Positions 41,846-52,200 of a DNA stretch of 64,000 nucleotides are shown piece after piece. Position 1 is the stretch's first letter. Each line of letters starts with the position of its first letter. The notes under the pieces are model-generated. The model was not told where the DNA came from. It did not search any database and saw nothing but the letters and a program-made list of their open reading frames with translations. The position numbers were made by a program, and so were the translations under genes. Source of the DNA: Pseudomonas massiliensis (GTDB taxonomy: Bacteria > Pseudomonadota > Gammaproteobacteria > Pseudomonadales > Pseudomonadaceae); assembly GCF_000826105.1 (NCBI RefSeq), contig NZ_CCYK01000007.1, positions 930,001 through 994,000 on the forward strand, in the 5' to 3' direction.

Positions 41846-43888
41846 ATGGCGAATCTGATCAACATCGGTCTGTCGGGGCTGTCCACCAGCCAGGCCGCGC
41901 TGACCACGACCAGTAACAACATCTCCAACGTGGCTACTGCCGGTTACTCTCGGCAGTCCACGGTGTCCAGCGCGGGCGCGCTGCAAAGCATCGGTGGCGC
42001 CGGCTACGTGGGCACGGGCACGACCCTGGCCGAAGTTCGTCGGATCTACAGCTCCTACCTGCAGAACCAGGTTTCGAGCAGTACCGCCCTGGACGCCGAA
42101 GCCAGCACCCTGTCGACCAACGCCGCCACGCTGGACTCCCTGCTGTCGGACAAGGCCACCGGAGTTACCTCGGTGTTGTCGGATTTCTTCACCTCGCTGC
42201 AAACCGCGGCGGCGTCGCCCAGCGACACCGCTTCGCGCCAGTTGCTGGTGACCGCTGCCTCGACCCTGAGCAATCGCTTCAACACCATCGCATCGCAGAT
42301 TTCGTCGTCCAATACCGACGTGAACAGCCAGCTGACTACGCTCTCGGAGCAGGTCAACACCCTGAGCAAGTCCATCGCATCGCTCAACCAGCAGATTGTC
42401 TCGATGGCCGGCAATGGCACCCCGAACAGCCTCATGGATGCCCGCGACGAAGCCGTGCGCCAGCTCAACGAACTGGTGGGCGTGACCGTGCAACAGCGCG
42501 ACGGCCAGTACGACGTGTACCTGGGCAGTGGCCAGGCGCTGGTGTCCGGCACCTCGTCCAACACCCTGACCGCCCAGCCCAGCGCCAGCGATCCGACCAC
42601 CTACGGCCTGACCGTCAACTATGCCAGCTATAGCACCGAGGTGACTTCGGTGGTCAGTGGCGGCCAGATCGGGGGCCTGCTGCGCTATCGCAGCGAAGTA
42701 TTGCAGCCGGCCCAGAACGAATTAGGCCGCCTGGCCATGGTGGTCAGCGATTCGATCAACCAGCAGCTCGGCCAGGGCCTGGATGCCAATGGCGACTTCG
42801 GCAGCAGCCTGTTCTCCAGCATCAACAGCACCGCCGCCGTCAGCAACCGCAGCCAGGCCAGCGCCAGCAACAGCGCCGGCTCGGGCAACCTGGACGTCAC
42901 CATCACCGACAGCAGCGCGCTGACGGCGTACAACTACGCGGTGAAGTTCACTGACGCCAATACCTACACCGTCACTCGCTCGGACGGCACCGCCATGGGT
43001 AGCCATACCCTGGACGAAGACCCGGCGCCGAGCATCGACGGTTTCACCCTGGCCCTCAATGGCAACAGCCTGAGCGCCGGTGACAGCTTCACCGTGACGC
43101 CGACCCGCAACGGCGCCAGCCAGATCACGACCGTCATGACGGATGTGTCCAAGCTGGCCTTCGCCGGCCCGCTCGCCGCCACCAGCAGCTCGGGCAACAG
43201 CGGCACCGGCAGCGTCACCCAGCCGACGCTGACGACCAAGCTGGACGTCTATGACAGCGCCGCCCTGGCCAAGGCCCAGAGCGGCATTGAAAACGGCCTG
43301 CCGGTGAAGCTGGTGTTCGGCAGCGCGAGCAACGGCAGCCAGGGCTATACCGTCTACAATGCCAGCGGTGCCAGCATCGGTACGGGCACCATCGTGCCCA
43401 ACCAGACCAACACCCTGAGCGTGACCGTGCCCATGCTCGACGATAACGGCAACGCCATGCTCGATGCCGACGGCAATGCCATGACCGCCAGCTTCCAGAT
43501 GAACGTCAGCGGTTCGCCGGCGGCCAGCGATAGCTATACCGTGGCCTTCAACAGCAACGGCGCCTCGGACAACCGCAACGCCACCGCGGTGGTGAACTTG
43601 CAGAACACCCGTACCGTAGGCGCTTCGTCCGGCGGCGGGGTCAGCATGACCGGCGCCTACGCCAAGCTTGTGGAAGATGTCGGCGCCAAGGCCGCCCAGG
43701 CCAGCAGCGACGCCACCGCCACGGCGGCCGTACTGACCTCGGCCACCGCCAGCCGGGACTCGGTCGCCGGGGTGAACCTCGACGAAGAAGCCGCCGACCT
43801 GGTCAAGTTCCAGCAGTACTACACGGCGTCCTCGCAGATCATCAAGACTGCGCAGGAAGTTTTCTCTACCCTGCTCAACGCCCTGTAA
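41846..43888 (+). CDS. flgK: Hook-filament junction protein FlgK
   Basis: A 680-residue axial protein. The N-terminus ANLINIGLSGLSTSQAALTTTSNNISNVATAGYSRQ and C-terminus GVNLDEEAADLVKFQQYYTASSQIIKTAQEVFSTLLNAL are the conserved polymerisation helices. The central region is Ser/Thr/Asn-rich and variable. It is the first junction ring between hook and filament and is exported with FlgN. Ten bases after flgJ. Confidence 0.95.
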   Translation: MANLINIGLSGLSTSQAALTTTSNNISNVATAGYSRQSTVSSAGALQSIGGAGYVGTGTTLAEVRRIYSSYLQNQVSSSTALDAEASTLSTNAATLDSLLSDKATGVTSVLSDFFTSLQTAAASPSDTASRQLLVTAASTLSNRFNTIASQISSSNTDVNSQLTTLSEQVNTLSKSIASLNQQIVSMAGNGTPNSLMDARDEAVRQLNELVGVTVQQRDGQYDVYLGSGQALVSGTSSNTLTAQPSASDPTTYGLTVNYASYSTEVTSVVSGGQIGGLLRYRSEVLQPAQNELGRLAMVVSDSINQQLGQGLDANGDFGSSLFSSINSTAAVSNRSQASASNSAGSGNLDVTITDSSALTAYNYAVKFTDANTYTVTRSDGTAMGSHTLDEDPAPSIDGFTLALNGNSLSAGDSFTVTPTRNGASQITTVMTDVSKLAFAGPLAATSSSGNSGTGSVTQPTLTTKLDVYDSAALAKAQSGIENGLPVKLVFGSASNGSQGYTVYNASGASIGTGTIVPNQTNTLSVTVPMLDDNGNAMLDADGNAMTASFQMNVSGSPAASDSYTVAFNSNGASDNRNATAVVNLQNTRTVGASSGGGVSMTGAYAKLVEDVGAKAAQASSDATATAAVLTSATASRDSVAGVNLDEEAADLVKFQQYYTASSQIIKTAQEVFSTLLNAL

Positions 43889-43900
43889 GGAGGCCACGAC

Positions 43901-45469
43901 ATGCGTATCTCCACCGGACAGTATTTCGCCAACAGCACCAGCGCCTACACTAAGAACTTCGCGGCCACCGCCAAGACCCAGGACCAGATCAGTTCCGGCG
44001 AGCGCATCCAGACCGCGTCGGACGACCCTGTGGGGGCTTCCAAGCTGCTGCAATTGCGTCAGCAGAGCGCTGTGCTCGAGCAGTACAAGGGCAACATCAC
44101 CAGCGCCACCAACTCGCTCTCTTCTGAGGAAAGCGTGCTGGCCAATATCACGACCGCGTTGCAGCGCGCCCAGGAACTGGCCACCGAAGCCGGTAACGGC
44201 GCGCTGACCGATGACGACCGCAAATCCATCGCCAGCGAAATCGGCCAGATCAAGGAAACCGTCTACGGCCTGCTCAATACCAAGGACGCCAACGGCCAGT
44301 ACCTGTTCTCGGGCTCGAAGACCACGACCCAGCCGTACACGCTCAACAGCGACGGCACCTATACCTATCAGGGCGACGAGACCCAGCTCAGCCTGCAGGT
44401 GTCCGATACCCTGACGGTGGCTACCAATGACACCGGCTTCAGCATCTTCGACCTGGCCACCAACACCAGCCGTACCACCACGACCCAGACCTTGCCGGCC
44501 ACGGCGGACGGCAAGCTGTCGGTATCCAATGGGCAGATGAGCTCGTTGACCGACTACAACAAGAGCTTCGCTCCGGGCCAGCCGTTCACGCTGACCTTCG
44601 CCAGCTCCAGCCAGTACACCGTCACCGATGCCAATGGCAACGACGTGACCGCGCAGACCGCGGGCAAGGGCAGCTACGACTTCGACAAGGAAGGCGGCGA
44701 CAGCATCAGCCTGTATGGCGTGACCTTCAGCGTGAACACCAACGTGGCCAAGGGCGAGAACGCCGACACCGTGCTGGCGGGCCGTACCTTCAGCCTGACC
44801 ACCAGCCCGGACACGGTGACGGCCAACCGCCTGGCCAGCAACGCTTCCACCGCTCAGATGACCGCGGGCGCGGTGACGGACTCGGCTGCCTACACCGCCG
44901 GTTTCCCAACCAACGGGGCGGTGATCAAGTTCACCAGCGCCACCGACTACCAGGTGTACGCCCAGCCGTTGACCGACAGCAGCAAGCCGGTCACCAGCGG
45001 TACGTATGATGGCAGCGGCTCGCTGACCACCGCCGGAGTGACCTTCAACGTCAGCGGTACGCCGTCGGCCAGCGATCAGTTCACGGTGAGCGCGAATACC
45101 CATAGCACCCAGAACGTTCTCGATACCCTGAACCAGCTGGAAGTGGCCCTGAACACGCCTACCGTCAACGACTCGGCGGCTCAGCTGAAGCTGCGCAACT
45201 CGCTCGAGTCGGCCCTGGGCAACCTGCAATCGGCCAACAACCGCATCGACGTCACCCGCGGCTCCATCGGTGCCCGGGAAAACGCCCTGGAGATCCAGAG
45301 CGAGCAGATCATCAGTCTGCAAACCGCCAACGCCACCACCCAGTCGCAGATCGGCGATACGGACCTGGCCGAAGCGACCACCCAGCTCACCCTTCAGCAG
45401 ACCATGCTGCAGGCAGCGCAGTTGTCCTTCTCCAAGATCTCGCAGCTGAACCTGTTCGATCGCCTGTAA
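43901..45469 (+). CDS. flgL: Hook-filament junction protein FlgL
   Basis: A 522-residue flagellin-like protein: MRISTGQYFANSTSAYTKNF, QISSGERIQTASDDPVGASKLL at the N-terminus and ENALEIQSEQIISLQTANATTQSQIGDTDLAEATTQLTLQQTML at the C-terminus. The central domain is expanded compared with the ~300-440 residues of many FlgL. It joins FlgK to the filament. AAGGAGG precedes the start, 12 bases after flgK. Last gene before a strong terminator. Confidence 0.95.
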   Translation: MRISTGQYFANSTSAYTKNFAATAKTQDQISSGERIQTASDDPVGASKLLQLRQQSAVLEQYKGNITSATNSLSSEESVLANITTALQRAQELATEAGNGALTDDDRKSIASEIGQIKETVYGLLNTKDANGQYLFSGSKTTTQPYTLNSDGTYTYQGDETQLSLQVSDTLTVATNDTGFSIFDLATNTSRTTTTQTLPATADGKLSVSNGQMSSLTDYNKSFAPGQPFTLTFASSSQYTVTDANGNDVTAQTAGKGSYDFDKEGGDSISLYGVTFSVNTNVAKGENADTVLAGRTFSLTTSPDTVTANRLASNASTAQMTAGAVTDSAAYTAGFPTNGAVIKFTSATDYQVYAQPLTDSSKPVTSGTYDGSGSLTTAGVTFNVSGTPSASDQFTVSANTHSTQNVLDTLNQLEVALNTPTVNDSAAQLKLRNSLESALGNLQSANNRIDVTRGSIGARENALEIQSEQIISLQTANATTQSQIGDTDLAEATTQLTLQQTMLQAAQLSFSKISQLNLFDRL

Positions 45470-45506
45470 CACCGGCCTGGACGTCAGCATCGCTGGCTGA
45501 AGGCTG

Positions 45507-45563
45507 CAAAGCCGCCAGCACTGCCTATGCTTGATAGGACGGTGCTGGCGGCTTTGTCGTTTT
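45507..45563 (+). terminator. Terminator of the flgF-L unit
   Basis: A 15-bp perfect stem (CAAAGCCGCCAGCAC at 45507-45521, complement at 45542-45556) with a 20-base loop, followed by TCGTTTT. It lies 37 bases after flgL and separates the rod-hook genes from the glycosylation genes. Confidence 0.82.
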
Positions 45564-45574
45564 CGGCGGTTTTC

Positions 45575-45590
45575 CGGCACTCCTTTTGCA
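45575..45590 (+). promoter_or_regulatory. Sigma-54 promoter of the glycosyltransferase operon
   Basis: CGGCAC-TCCTT-TTGCA keeps the invariant GG and GC at correct spacing. It lies between the flgL terminator and the first glycosyltransferase gene (start 78 bases downstream). It suggests that glycan transfer genes are expressed with class II/III flagellar genes. Confidence 0.78.
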
Positions 45591-45667
45591 CTGCTCTGCT
45601 CAGTACATCGTTGCCGTCATTTTTCTGGCCGCCCGCAGGCTGAAGCGGCCACCAGGCGAGTTTCTAC

Positions 45668-48600
45668 ATGACATCGACACCGCTGGTTTCCATCGCCGTC
45701 CTGGTCCAGGACGCTACCCATTTCTACCGCGCGCTTCACAGTGCCCTTGGGCAGAACTACCCGGCCCTCGAGGTGATCGTCAGTGACAGCTCGGGCGACC
45801 CGGAGGTGGCCCGGCTGGTGAAGGAGGCCCAGGCCTCATCGACGGTTTCGCTGCGTTACCACGCGCATGCCAAACCCTTGCGCTATCCCGCCGATGTGCA
45901 ATGGGCGCTTGAACAGGCCAAAGGTGTCTATGTCAAATTCCTGCACAGCGAGGACTGGCTGTTGCCGACCCTGGTGGCGCGTCAGGCCCAGGTGCTCGAC
46001 GCCTATCCGGACGCCGGCATGTGCTCGGCGCAACGCTGGTTCGCAGACCCCGACGGCGTGTTGCTACCCGTGCGGGTAGAAAACTTCTCATTGATCACCG
46101 ATGACTCCTTGCTCAAGGGCGGTGACCTGCTGGCCTTCTTTGAAGCCTGGCCCATCAACTTCATTGGTAGCTTGAGCGCGACACTGCTGCGTCGAAATTA
46201 CCTCAAGCGCGTAGTACCTGCCCTGGTCGATGCCGAAAGCGAATTGCAGGTCGATTTCGACCTGGCGCTCTATGTCAGTGTGCTGCGCCACGGCCATCTC
46301 GCAGTGATCGCTCAGACGCTCTGCGCCGAGCGCCTGGAGCCTCTGCGCTACCGAGGGGTAGACGTCGCCGCACGGCATGGGCTGGAACAGGCGGTGGTGG
46401 TCCGGTTGATCGGCCAACTCAGTGGCGAGCGGGCACCCTGGCCGGGGTCGGTCAGGGTATGGAGCCTGACTACACCCCCCACCCCGGAAGCCGAGCGTGA
46501 CTACACGGAGCTGCCGCTTACTCGTCTGCTGCACATCCAGACCCTGACCCAGAATGCCCGGATCGGCAGTAGCGCCCGCACGTTTTCCGAGATGTACCAG
46601 CAATGGCTGGCCAGCCGCGACTTCAACGAAGGCGGGCGTGCGCTGTTGCCCGAGCGTGTCGCCAGTTGGCCGTTCCAGCCGCAGATCATGCCGGTGGTGT
46701 TTGCCAGAGGCGATCAGGCGGAGCTGGACGCTACCTTGGCCAGCATCGAGGCACAGAGTTACGGCGCCTGTGGCTGCCTGGTGTTGTCCACCGCTCAGGC
46801 TGAGCTGGAACAGAAGGGCGCCCACGTCTACGCTCCCTTGCAGGCGGACTGGGCCAGTCAATTGAACGAATTGCTGGTGCAGCTCGAGGGGTTTGACTGG
46901 TTCTATCTGCTCGAAGCCGGCGACACCTTGGCCCCCCACGCTCTATTGCAACTGGCTGAGCGTATCGCTACGAAGGAGGGTATCCAGGCCTGTTACAGTG
47001 ACGAAGACCGTGGCGCGGATCGGCCGCAACCTGAGCCTGTCTTCAAGCCCGATTTCAACCTGGATCTGGCTCGTGCCTACCCCTACATGGGGCGAGCGAT
47101 TGCCTTCTCCCGACAGGGCTTCGCCGACGCCGGCGGCCTGGATGGCGGGGCTGGCGAAGCGGCGGCGGCGGACCTGGTATTGCGCATGGCCGAGCAATAC
47201 GGACTGGGCTCGATCCAGCATTTGCCAGACGTGCTGCTGCATGCGAAAGCCTTGCCCTATGCCGGGTGGCTGGCCCTTGGCAGCGTCGCTGAAGGGCATA
47301 ACTATTCACTGGCCGGCCACCTGGCCCGTCTTGGCCAGGCCTTCGAATGGCGGGCCGCGCAGGTAGGCGACTTCCTCCGCGTGCGCTACGTGCACGAAAC
47401 CCGGCCTCTGGTAAGCATCCTGATCCTGGCATCGGACGACACGGCCAGGCTGCAGGCCTGCCTCGACAGCCTGCTGGAAAAAACCCAGTACGAACATTAT
47501 GAGGTGCTGATCGGGGTGGAAGCCTCGGCTCCCCAGGCCACACAGCACTGGCTGCACGCCTTGCAGGGCATCGCTCAAGGCAGGATTCGCGTGGTCGAGC
47601 AGGCCGATGGGCAAGTGCGCGGCGAGCGCTACAATGGCCTGGCCCGGCAGGCGCGAGGCGAATACCTGCTCACGCTCAGCGCCGACTGTCGCATCATCGA
47701 GGGTGCCTGGCTCGATGAACTCCTGGCCATCGGCCAGCGGCCGGAGGTAGGCATTACCGGTGCCAAGCTGCTGGGGCCAGACGGCCGTATAGAGCATGCC
47801 GGGCTGATCCTAGGCTTGCGTGGCATTGCCGGCTCGCCATTTCTGGGCGAGGCCCCCACGGCGCGCGGCTATCTGCAGCGTCTGGTCGTGCCACAGAATT
47901 ACAGTGCGGTCAGCCAGCATTGCATGCTGATCCGGCGTAGTTTGTTCGAACAATTGGGCGGGCTGACAACGGACGTGCTAGGCGAGCACTGCCCGCATAT
48001 CGAGTTCTGTCTGCGTGCCGCCGACGTTGGCACCTTGACCGTCTGGACGCCTGATGCCGTGCTGGGCTATCGGTCGGCTCCAGACAATACGGCGCAGCTG
48101 CGACCCGGCTACGACCGTGCCATGGCCGAAGCCTATCGCCGGTGGATGCCCCGCTTGGTCAAGGACCCGGCCTACAACCCGAACCTGACCCTGGGCGGCT
48201 CGAGCTTCGGCCTGGAGGCGGGCCTGCACGGCGCCTGGCAGCCATTCGAATCGCGGCTGCGCCCACATTTGCTGTGCTTGCCGATCAACCCCGGGGCGGT
48301 GGGTCATTACCGGCTGATCCAGCCGTTTCATGAAGTCGAGCGCGCCGGCCTGGCAACGGGCCTGGTGTACCACGGGGTGCCGTCATTGGCCGAAGTGGGC
48401 CGCATCCAACCGGATTCGGTCATCTTCCAAGGCCGTTATAGCCTGCGGGCGGCCGAAGGAATCGAGTCGTTCAAGCGCTACAGCCCGGCGTTCAGGGTGT
48501 ACGAGCTGGACGACTACCTGCTCGATGTACCGGGCGCCAACGAGCACAAGCGTTTCCTGGCCAAGGATATCCAGTCGTCGCTACGTTACAGCGTCGGCCT

Positions 48601-49246
48601 GTGCGACCGTTTGGTAGTGTCCACCCAGACCCTTGCCGAGGTGATGGCGGACATGATCGACGATATTCGCGTGGTACCTAACATGCTGCCGCCGCAGCGC
48701 TGGGCGCACCTGCAAGGTAAGCGACGAGGCGAAGTCAAGCCGCGGGTCGGCTGGGGCGGGGGCACCAGCCATACCGGCGACCTGTTGCTGATCAAGGACG
48801 TAGTCAAGGCATTGGCCAATGAGGTGCACTGGGTGTTCTTCGGCATGTGCCCGGAAGAGTTGCGCCCTTATGTGCATGAATACCATGGCTCAGTGCCCTT
48901 GGAGGACTACCCGGCCAAGCTGGCCAGCCTGGACCTGGACCTGGCCATCGCTCCCTTGGAACAGCACATTTTCAACGACTGCAAGAGCAACCTGCGTTTG
49001 CTGGAATACGGTGCTTGCGGCTTCCCGGTGGTGTGTACCGAAACCCGTAGCTACCGCGGCAGCCTGCCGGTAACGCTGGTCAGCAGCAACGGCACCGAGG
49101 AGTGGATAGCCGCGATTCGTTCGCACCTGGCTGATCCTGAGGCCAGCGCCGCCCAAGGCCTGGCGTTGCGTGAGGCGATCCACCGGGACTTCATGCTGCA
49201 CGGTCCCGCGCTTGGGCGCTGGCTGGAAGCCTGGACACCGGGCTAG
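45668..49246 (+). CDS. Giant multidomain glycosyltransferase (flagellin glycosylation, FgtA/Fgt1-like)
   Basis: An 1192-residue cytosolic protein. It has an N-terminal GT2 domain (~residues 5-230; LVSIAVLVQDATHFYRALHSAL), a degenerate middle GT-A domain (~335-540; LLEAGDTLAPHALLQ), a third GT2 domain (~575-830; PLVSILILASDDTARLQACLDSLL) and a C-terminal GT4-type domain (~870-1190) with GWGGGTSHTGD near 1027 and RLLEYGACGFPVVCTE near 1110. It lies between flgL and sugar genes, the position of fgt genes in P. aeruginosa and P. syringae, whose products glycosylate flagellin. Donor sugar unknown. Followed 43 bases later by a homologue. Confidence 0.88.
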   Translation: MTSTPLVSIAVLVQDATHFYRALHSALGQNYPALEVIVSDSSGDPEVARLVKEAQASSTVSLRYHAHAKPLRYPADVQWALEQAKGVYVKFLHSEDWLLPTLVARQAQVLDAYPDAGMCSAQRWFADPDGVLLPVRVENFSLITDDSLLKGGDLLAFFEAWPINFIGSLSATLLRRNYLKRVVPALVDAESELQVDFDLALYVSVLRHGHLAVIAQTLCAERLEPLRYRGVDVAARHGLEQAVVVRLIGQLSGERAPWPGSVRVWSLTTPPTPEAERDYTELPLTRLLHIQTLTQNARIGSSARTFSEMYQQWLASRDFNEGGRALLPERVASWPFQPQIMPVVFARGDQAELDATLASIEAQSYGACGCLVLSTAQAELEQKGAHVYAPLQADWASQLNELLVQLEGFDWFYLLEAGDTLAPHALLQLAERIATKEGIQACYSDEDRGADRPQPEPVFKPDFNLDLARAYPYMGRAIAFSRQGFADAGGLDGGAGEAAAADLVLRMAEQYGLGSIQHLPDVLLHAKALPYAGWLALGSVAEGHNYSLAGHLARLGQAFEWRAAQVGDFLRVRYVHETRPLVSILILASDDTARLQACLDSLLEKTQYEHYEVLIGVEASAPQATQHWLHALQGIAQGRIRVVEQADGQVRGERYNGLARQARGEYLLTLSADCRIIEGAWLDELLAIGQRPEVGITGAKLLGPDGRIEHAGLILGLRGIAGSPFLGEAPTARGYLQRLVVPQNYSAVSQHCMLIRRSLFEQLGGLTTDVLGEHCPHIEFCLRAADVGTLTVWTPDAVLGYRSAPDNTAQLRPGYDRAMAEAYRRWMPRLVKDPAYNPNLTLGGSSFGLEAGLHGAWQPFESRLRPHLLCLPINPGAVGHYRLIQPFHEVERAGLATGLVYHGVPSLAEVGRIQPDSVIFQGRYSLRAAEGIESFKRYSPAFRVYELDDYLLDVPGANEHKRFLAKDIQSSLRYSVGLCDRLVVSTQTLAEVMADMIDDIRVVPNMLPPQRWAHLQGKRRGEVKPRVGWGGGTSHTGDLLLIKDVVKALANEVHWVFFGMCPEELRPYVHEYHGSVPLEDYPAKLASLDLDLAIAPLEQHIFNDCKSNLRLLEYGACGFPVVCTETRSYRGSLPVTLVSSNGTEEWIAAIRSHLADPEASAAQGLALREAIHRDFMLHGPALGRWLEAWTPG

Positions 49247-49289
49247 TGTCAATTCCAAGCATTCAGTCCATTTTTTTGCAGGAGTCGTA

Positions 49290-52200
49290 ATGGGACCTTC
49301 AGCGCTGGTCAGTATCGTAATACCTGCCTACAAGGCCAAGTTCTTCGAGGCAGCGCTTCGCAGCGCCTTTGCTCAAGACTATCCGTCCATCGAGATCGTC
49401 ATCGGCGATGACTGCCCTACGACTGCAATCAAATCTATCGTCGAGCAGCTGGAACCTGAAAGCCCCTGGCCCATCAAGTACAAGCGCAATGATGTTCAAC
49501 TCAAGGAAGCGCCTAATGTTACCGATTGCGTGCGGCGCGCCTCTGGGCAATACATCAAGTTTTTGTACGATGATGATCTGCTCGAGCCTAACTGTGTCCG
49601 ACGCCAGGTCGAAACCTTCGAAGCCTACCCTGGGCTTAGCCTGGTTACAGCTCGCAGGCAGCTGATAGACGAGAATGACCGTCAGCTACCTGACACCTAC
49701 GCGACACGTTTTCCTTTTCAAGAGAGTACGGTGGTTCGTGGCTGGGAGCTGACCTCCTTTATCGGTGAATATACCTTCAACTTCATAGGTGAGCCGACTT
49801 CGGTGCTCTGTCGCCGCGCGGATCTGCTGGATTTCGGCGATAGCATATTCGGACTCATGGGCCAGCATATTGATTGGCTCGGCGATTTGGCAATCTACGC
49901 CAAATTGATGCGACAGGGCGATATCGCCATGTTGAATGAAACATTGACGAGCTATAGGGTTTCTTCTTATCAATTCAGCCAAGGGGGGCGGGATGATTAC
50001 AGCGGCCCGCAAGCCTTTCACAAGCTGTTTCGAAGACTCTTGCTCGAGTCAGGCTGGGTGAGGGCTTCAGCGGATAACACCCATGTCAACACCTGCCCCC
50101 TGGCCAATGCCAATTCAAGCGAGCCAACAAAGCCTTATGATTTGGCGGCCTGGCTACATGAGGTACTGCCTGGCTTCGCCCAACCGGATTTCAAACATTG
50201 GTTGCTAAGGCGCAACCTCGGGCCATCGAGGCAGGTGCTGCTTGATAACCATGCAGTTGCTCAAGGCGGCGGTCCCGCGGTGCTTATCGTTATCAGTGAT
50301 CTTGCCAATGATGAAGCCAGCATGCTGCAGACCTTGACCAGTCTTGATCGCAGGGCTCCGCTGCTGAGCAGGACAACCGTTGTGGTTCTCTCGACTCGTC
50401 CCGGTGTAGGGTCTGGAAAAGTGGAGGAGGGGTTATACTGGGTAAGTAGTGACCTGGAACAGCGTGCCGGACACCTTAACCAGTTGGTCTCGGAAGTGTC
50501 GTTTGATTGGTTCCTTCACTTGCAGGCGGGAGTCCGCCTGAGCCAGGAAGCACTCAACCTGACCTTGATCGAACTGTTAGGGAAGCCAGCATGCCCGGCC
50601 ATTTTCTGTGACGAAATCTACGCTGACCGTCGGGGCAGCTTGTGGCCGTTGCTCAGAAGCAGCTTCAACTTTGACCAGCTCTTGAGCCTTCCCTTGGGTA
50701 CGGCCAGTCACTGGCTGTTCCAGCGAGATGCATTGATAGCTGTCGATGGTTTCGATGGTAATTATCCTGAAGCGTTGGAATTGGATTTGATCCTCAGGCT
50801 TATCGAAAGCGGTCAGCAAGGCTTCGGTCATATCAGTGAACCGCTGGTTATCCGTCCGGTTGAAGATCTGCATAGCAATCCTGATGAATCACGAGCCTTG
50901 CTTGACCACCTGAGTCGTCGTGGTTATTCAAATGCACGGGTAGGGGAGGGGTTGCCCCGTCATTATGAAATCGACTACAACAATAGTGCTGCTCCATCCA
51001 TCGCTGTTTTGATTTCGGCAAGCGGTTCTTTGGATAGGATGAGACGGTGCGTCACCAGCGTTCTGATGAACACTCAGTATGCATCATTCCAGACCGTGCT
51101 GGTCGAAACCGAACAAACCTCGTTGGATGTTCAGCAATGGATGGAAGAATTAGCCTCTGATGCGCACGGAAAGGTTCTGACCTTGCGCAGCGATGAAAAG
51201 TTAAAGCTGAACGCAGCCCTCAACGGCGCGGTGGACGCGGTCGAACAGGATTACGTGGTATTTCTCGATCCCGACTGCATCATCGCGGATGGGCAATGGT
51301 TGACGCTATTGATTGACCAGGCGATGCGGCCGGAAATCGCTGCGGTTTCCCCTCGCCGGGTAGAGCGTGGGGAGCGTCTGAAAGACGCTGGAGTCCGGCT
51401 TGGCCTGGAAGGACCGGCAGAGACAGCTTTGTTCCACCAGGTTCCGGCTCCACTTGAATTCGGCCAGGTTCAACGTAACGTGATCGGAATATCTAGTGAT
51501 TGCTTCATGATCGCCAAGGCTAAATTCAAGCAGGTTGGAGGGTTCGACGAAGAGCGATTTGCAACACGTTGGGCCGATGTTGATCTGTCACTGAAGCTAC
51601 ATTGGGCGGGTTATTTGAATCTTTGGACGCCACGGGCGTGGGTAGCCTTGACTGAGCCGGTCCGCCGAGCCCAATCAGCGTCCGCGACGGACACCCAGGC
51701 AATGTATGCGGCATGGGGCGGATCACTGGGCCGCGATCCCACCGCCAGCCATCTCTATCAGCTACGTGGCACCGGTTTTGAATTTGATAGGGATCCGCAA
51801 ATCCTGTGGCGGCCCTTAAGCTTCGCGGGCTTGCCTGTCATAGTTGGAAGCGGGCAGCCTGGCGCTTTGGACTATCGAATCGGTAAGCCGCTGGAAACCA
51901 TGCGTTACGCTGGTCTTGTCGAGGGCGGCCTCATTGACCACACGCCTTTACCTAGTGAGTGGCTTCGTTTGATGCCGGGCACCGTCGTGGTTCCGGCCAG
52001 CGCCTTGCATCAGGTCGACCTGCTCGACGTTGTAAAGGTCGAGTTCGCCCCGTGCCGAGTCTGCGATCTTGCGCATGCAGACGAAGCGCTCATTGCTTCA
52101 AAAGCGCTTGAACTCACCTTGGGACGCTTTGACAGGGTACTTGTCGCTACCAGCGAGCAGGCGGAGCGATTGTCCGGCACACACTCCAATATCGAGGTCA

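Noticed and set aside
42722..45580. 952-codon open frame on the minus strand opposite flgK/flgL
   Set aside because: Shadow of Thr/Ser/Ala-rich GC-biased codons; flgK and flgL have full family matches, and the antisense product is Gly/Val/His-rich without motifs. Similar shadows oppose flgE, alaS, lysC and the DUF115 gene.
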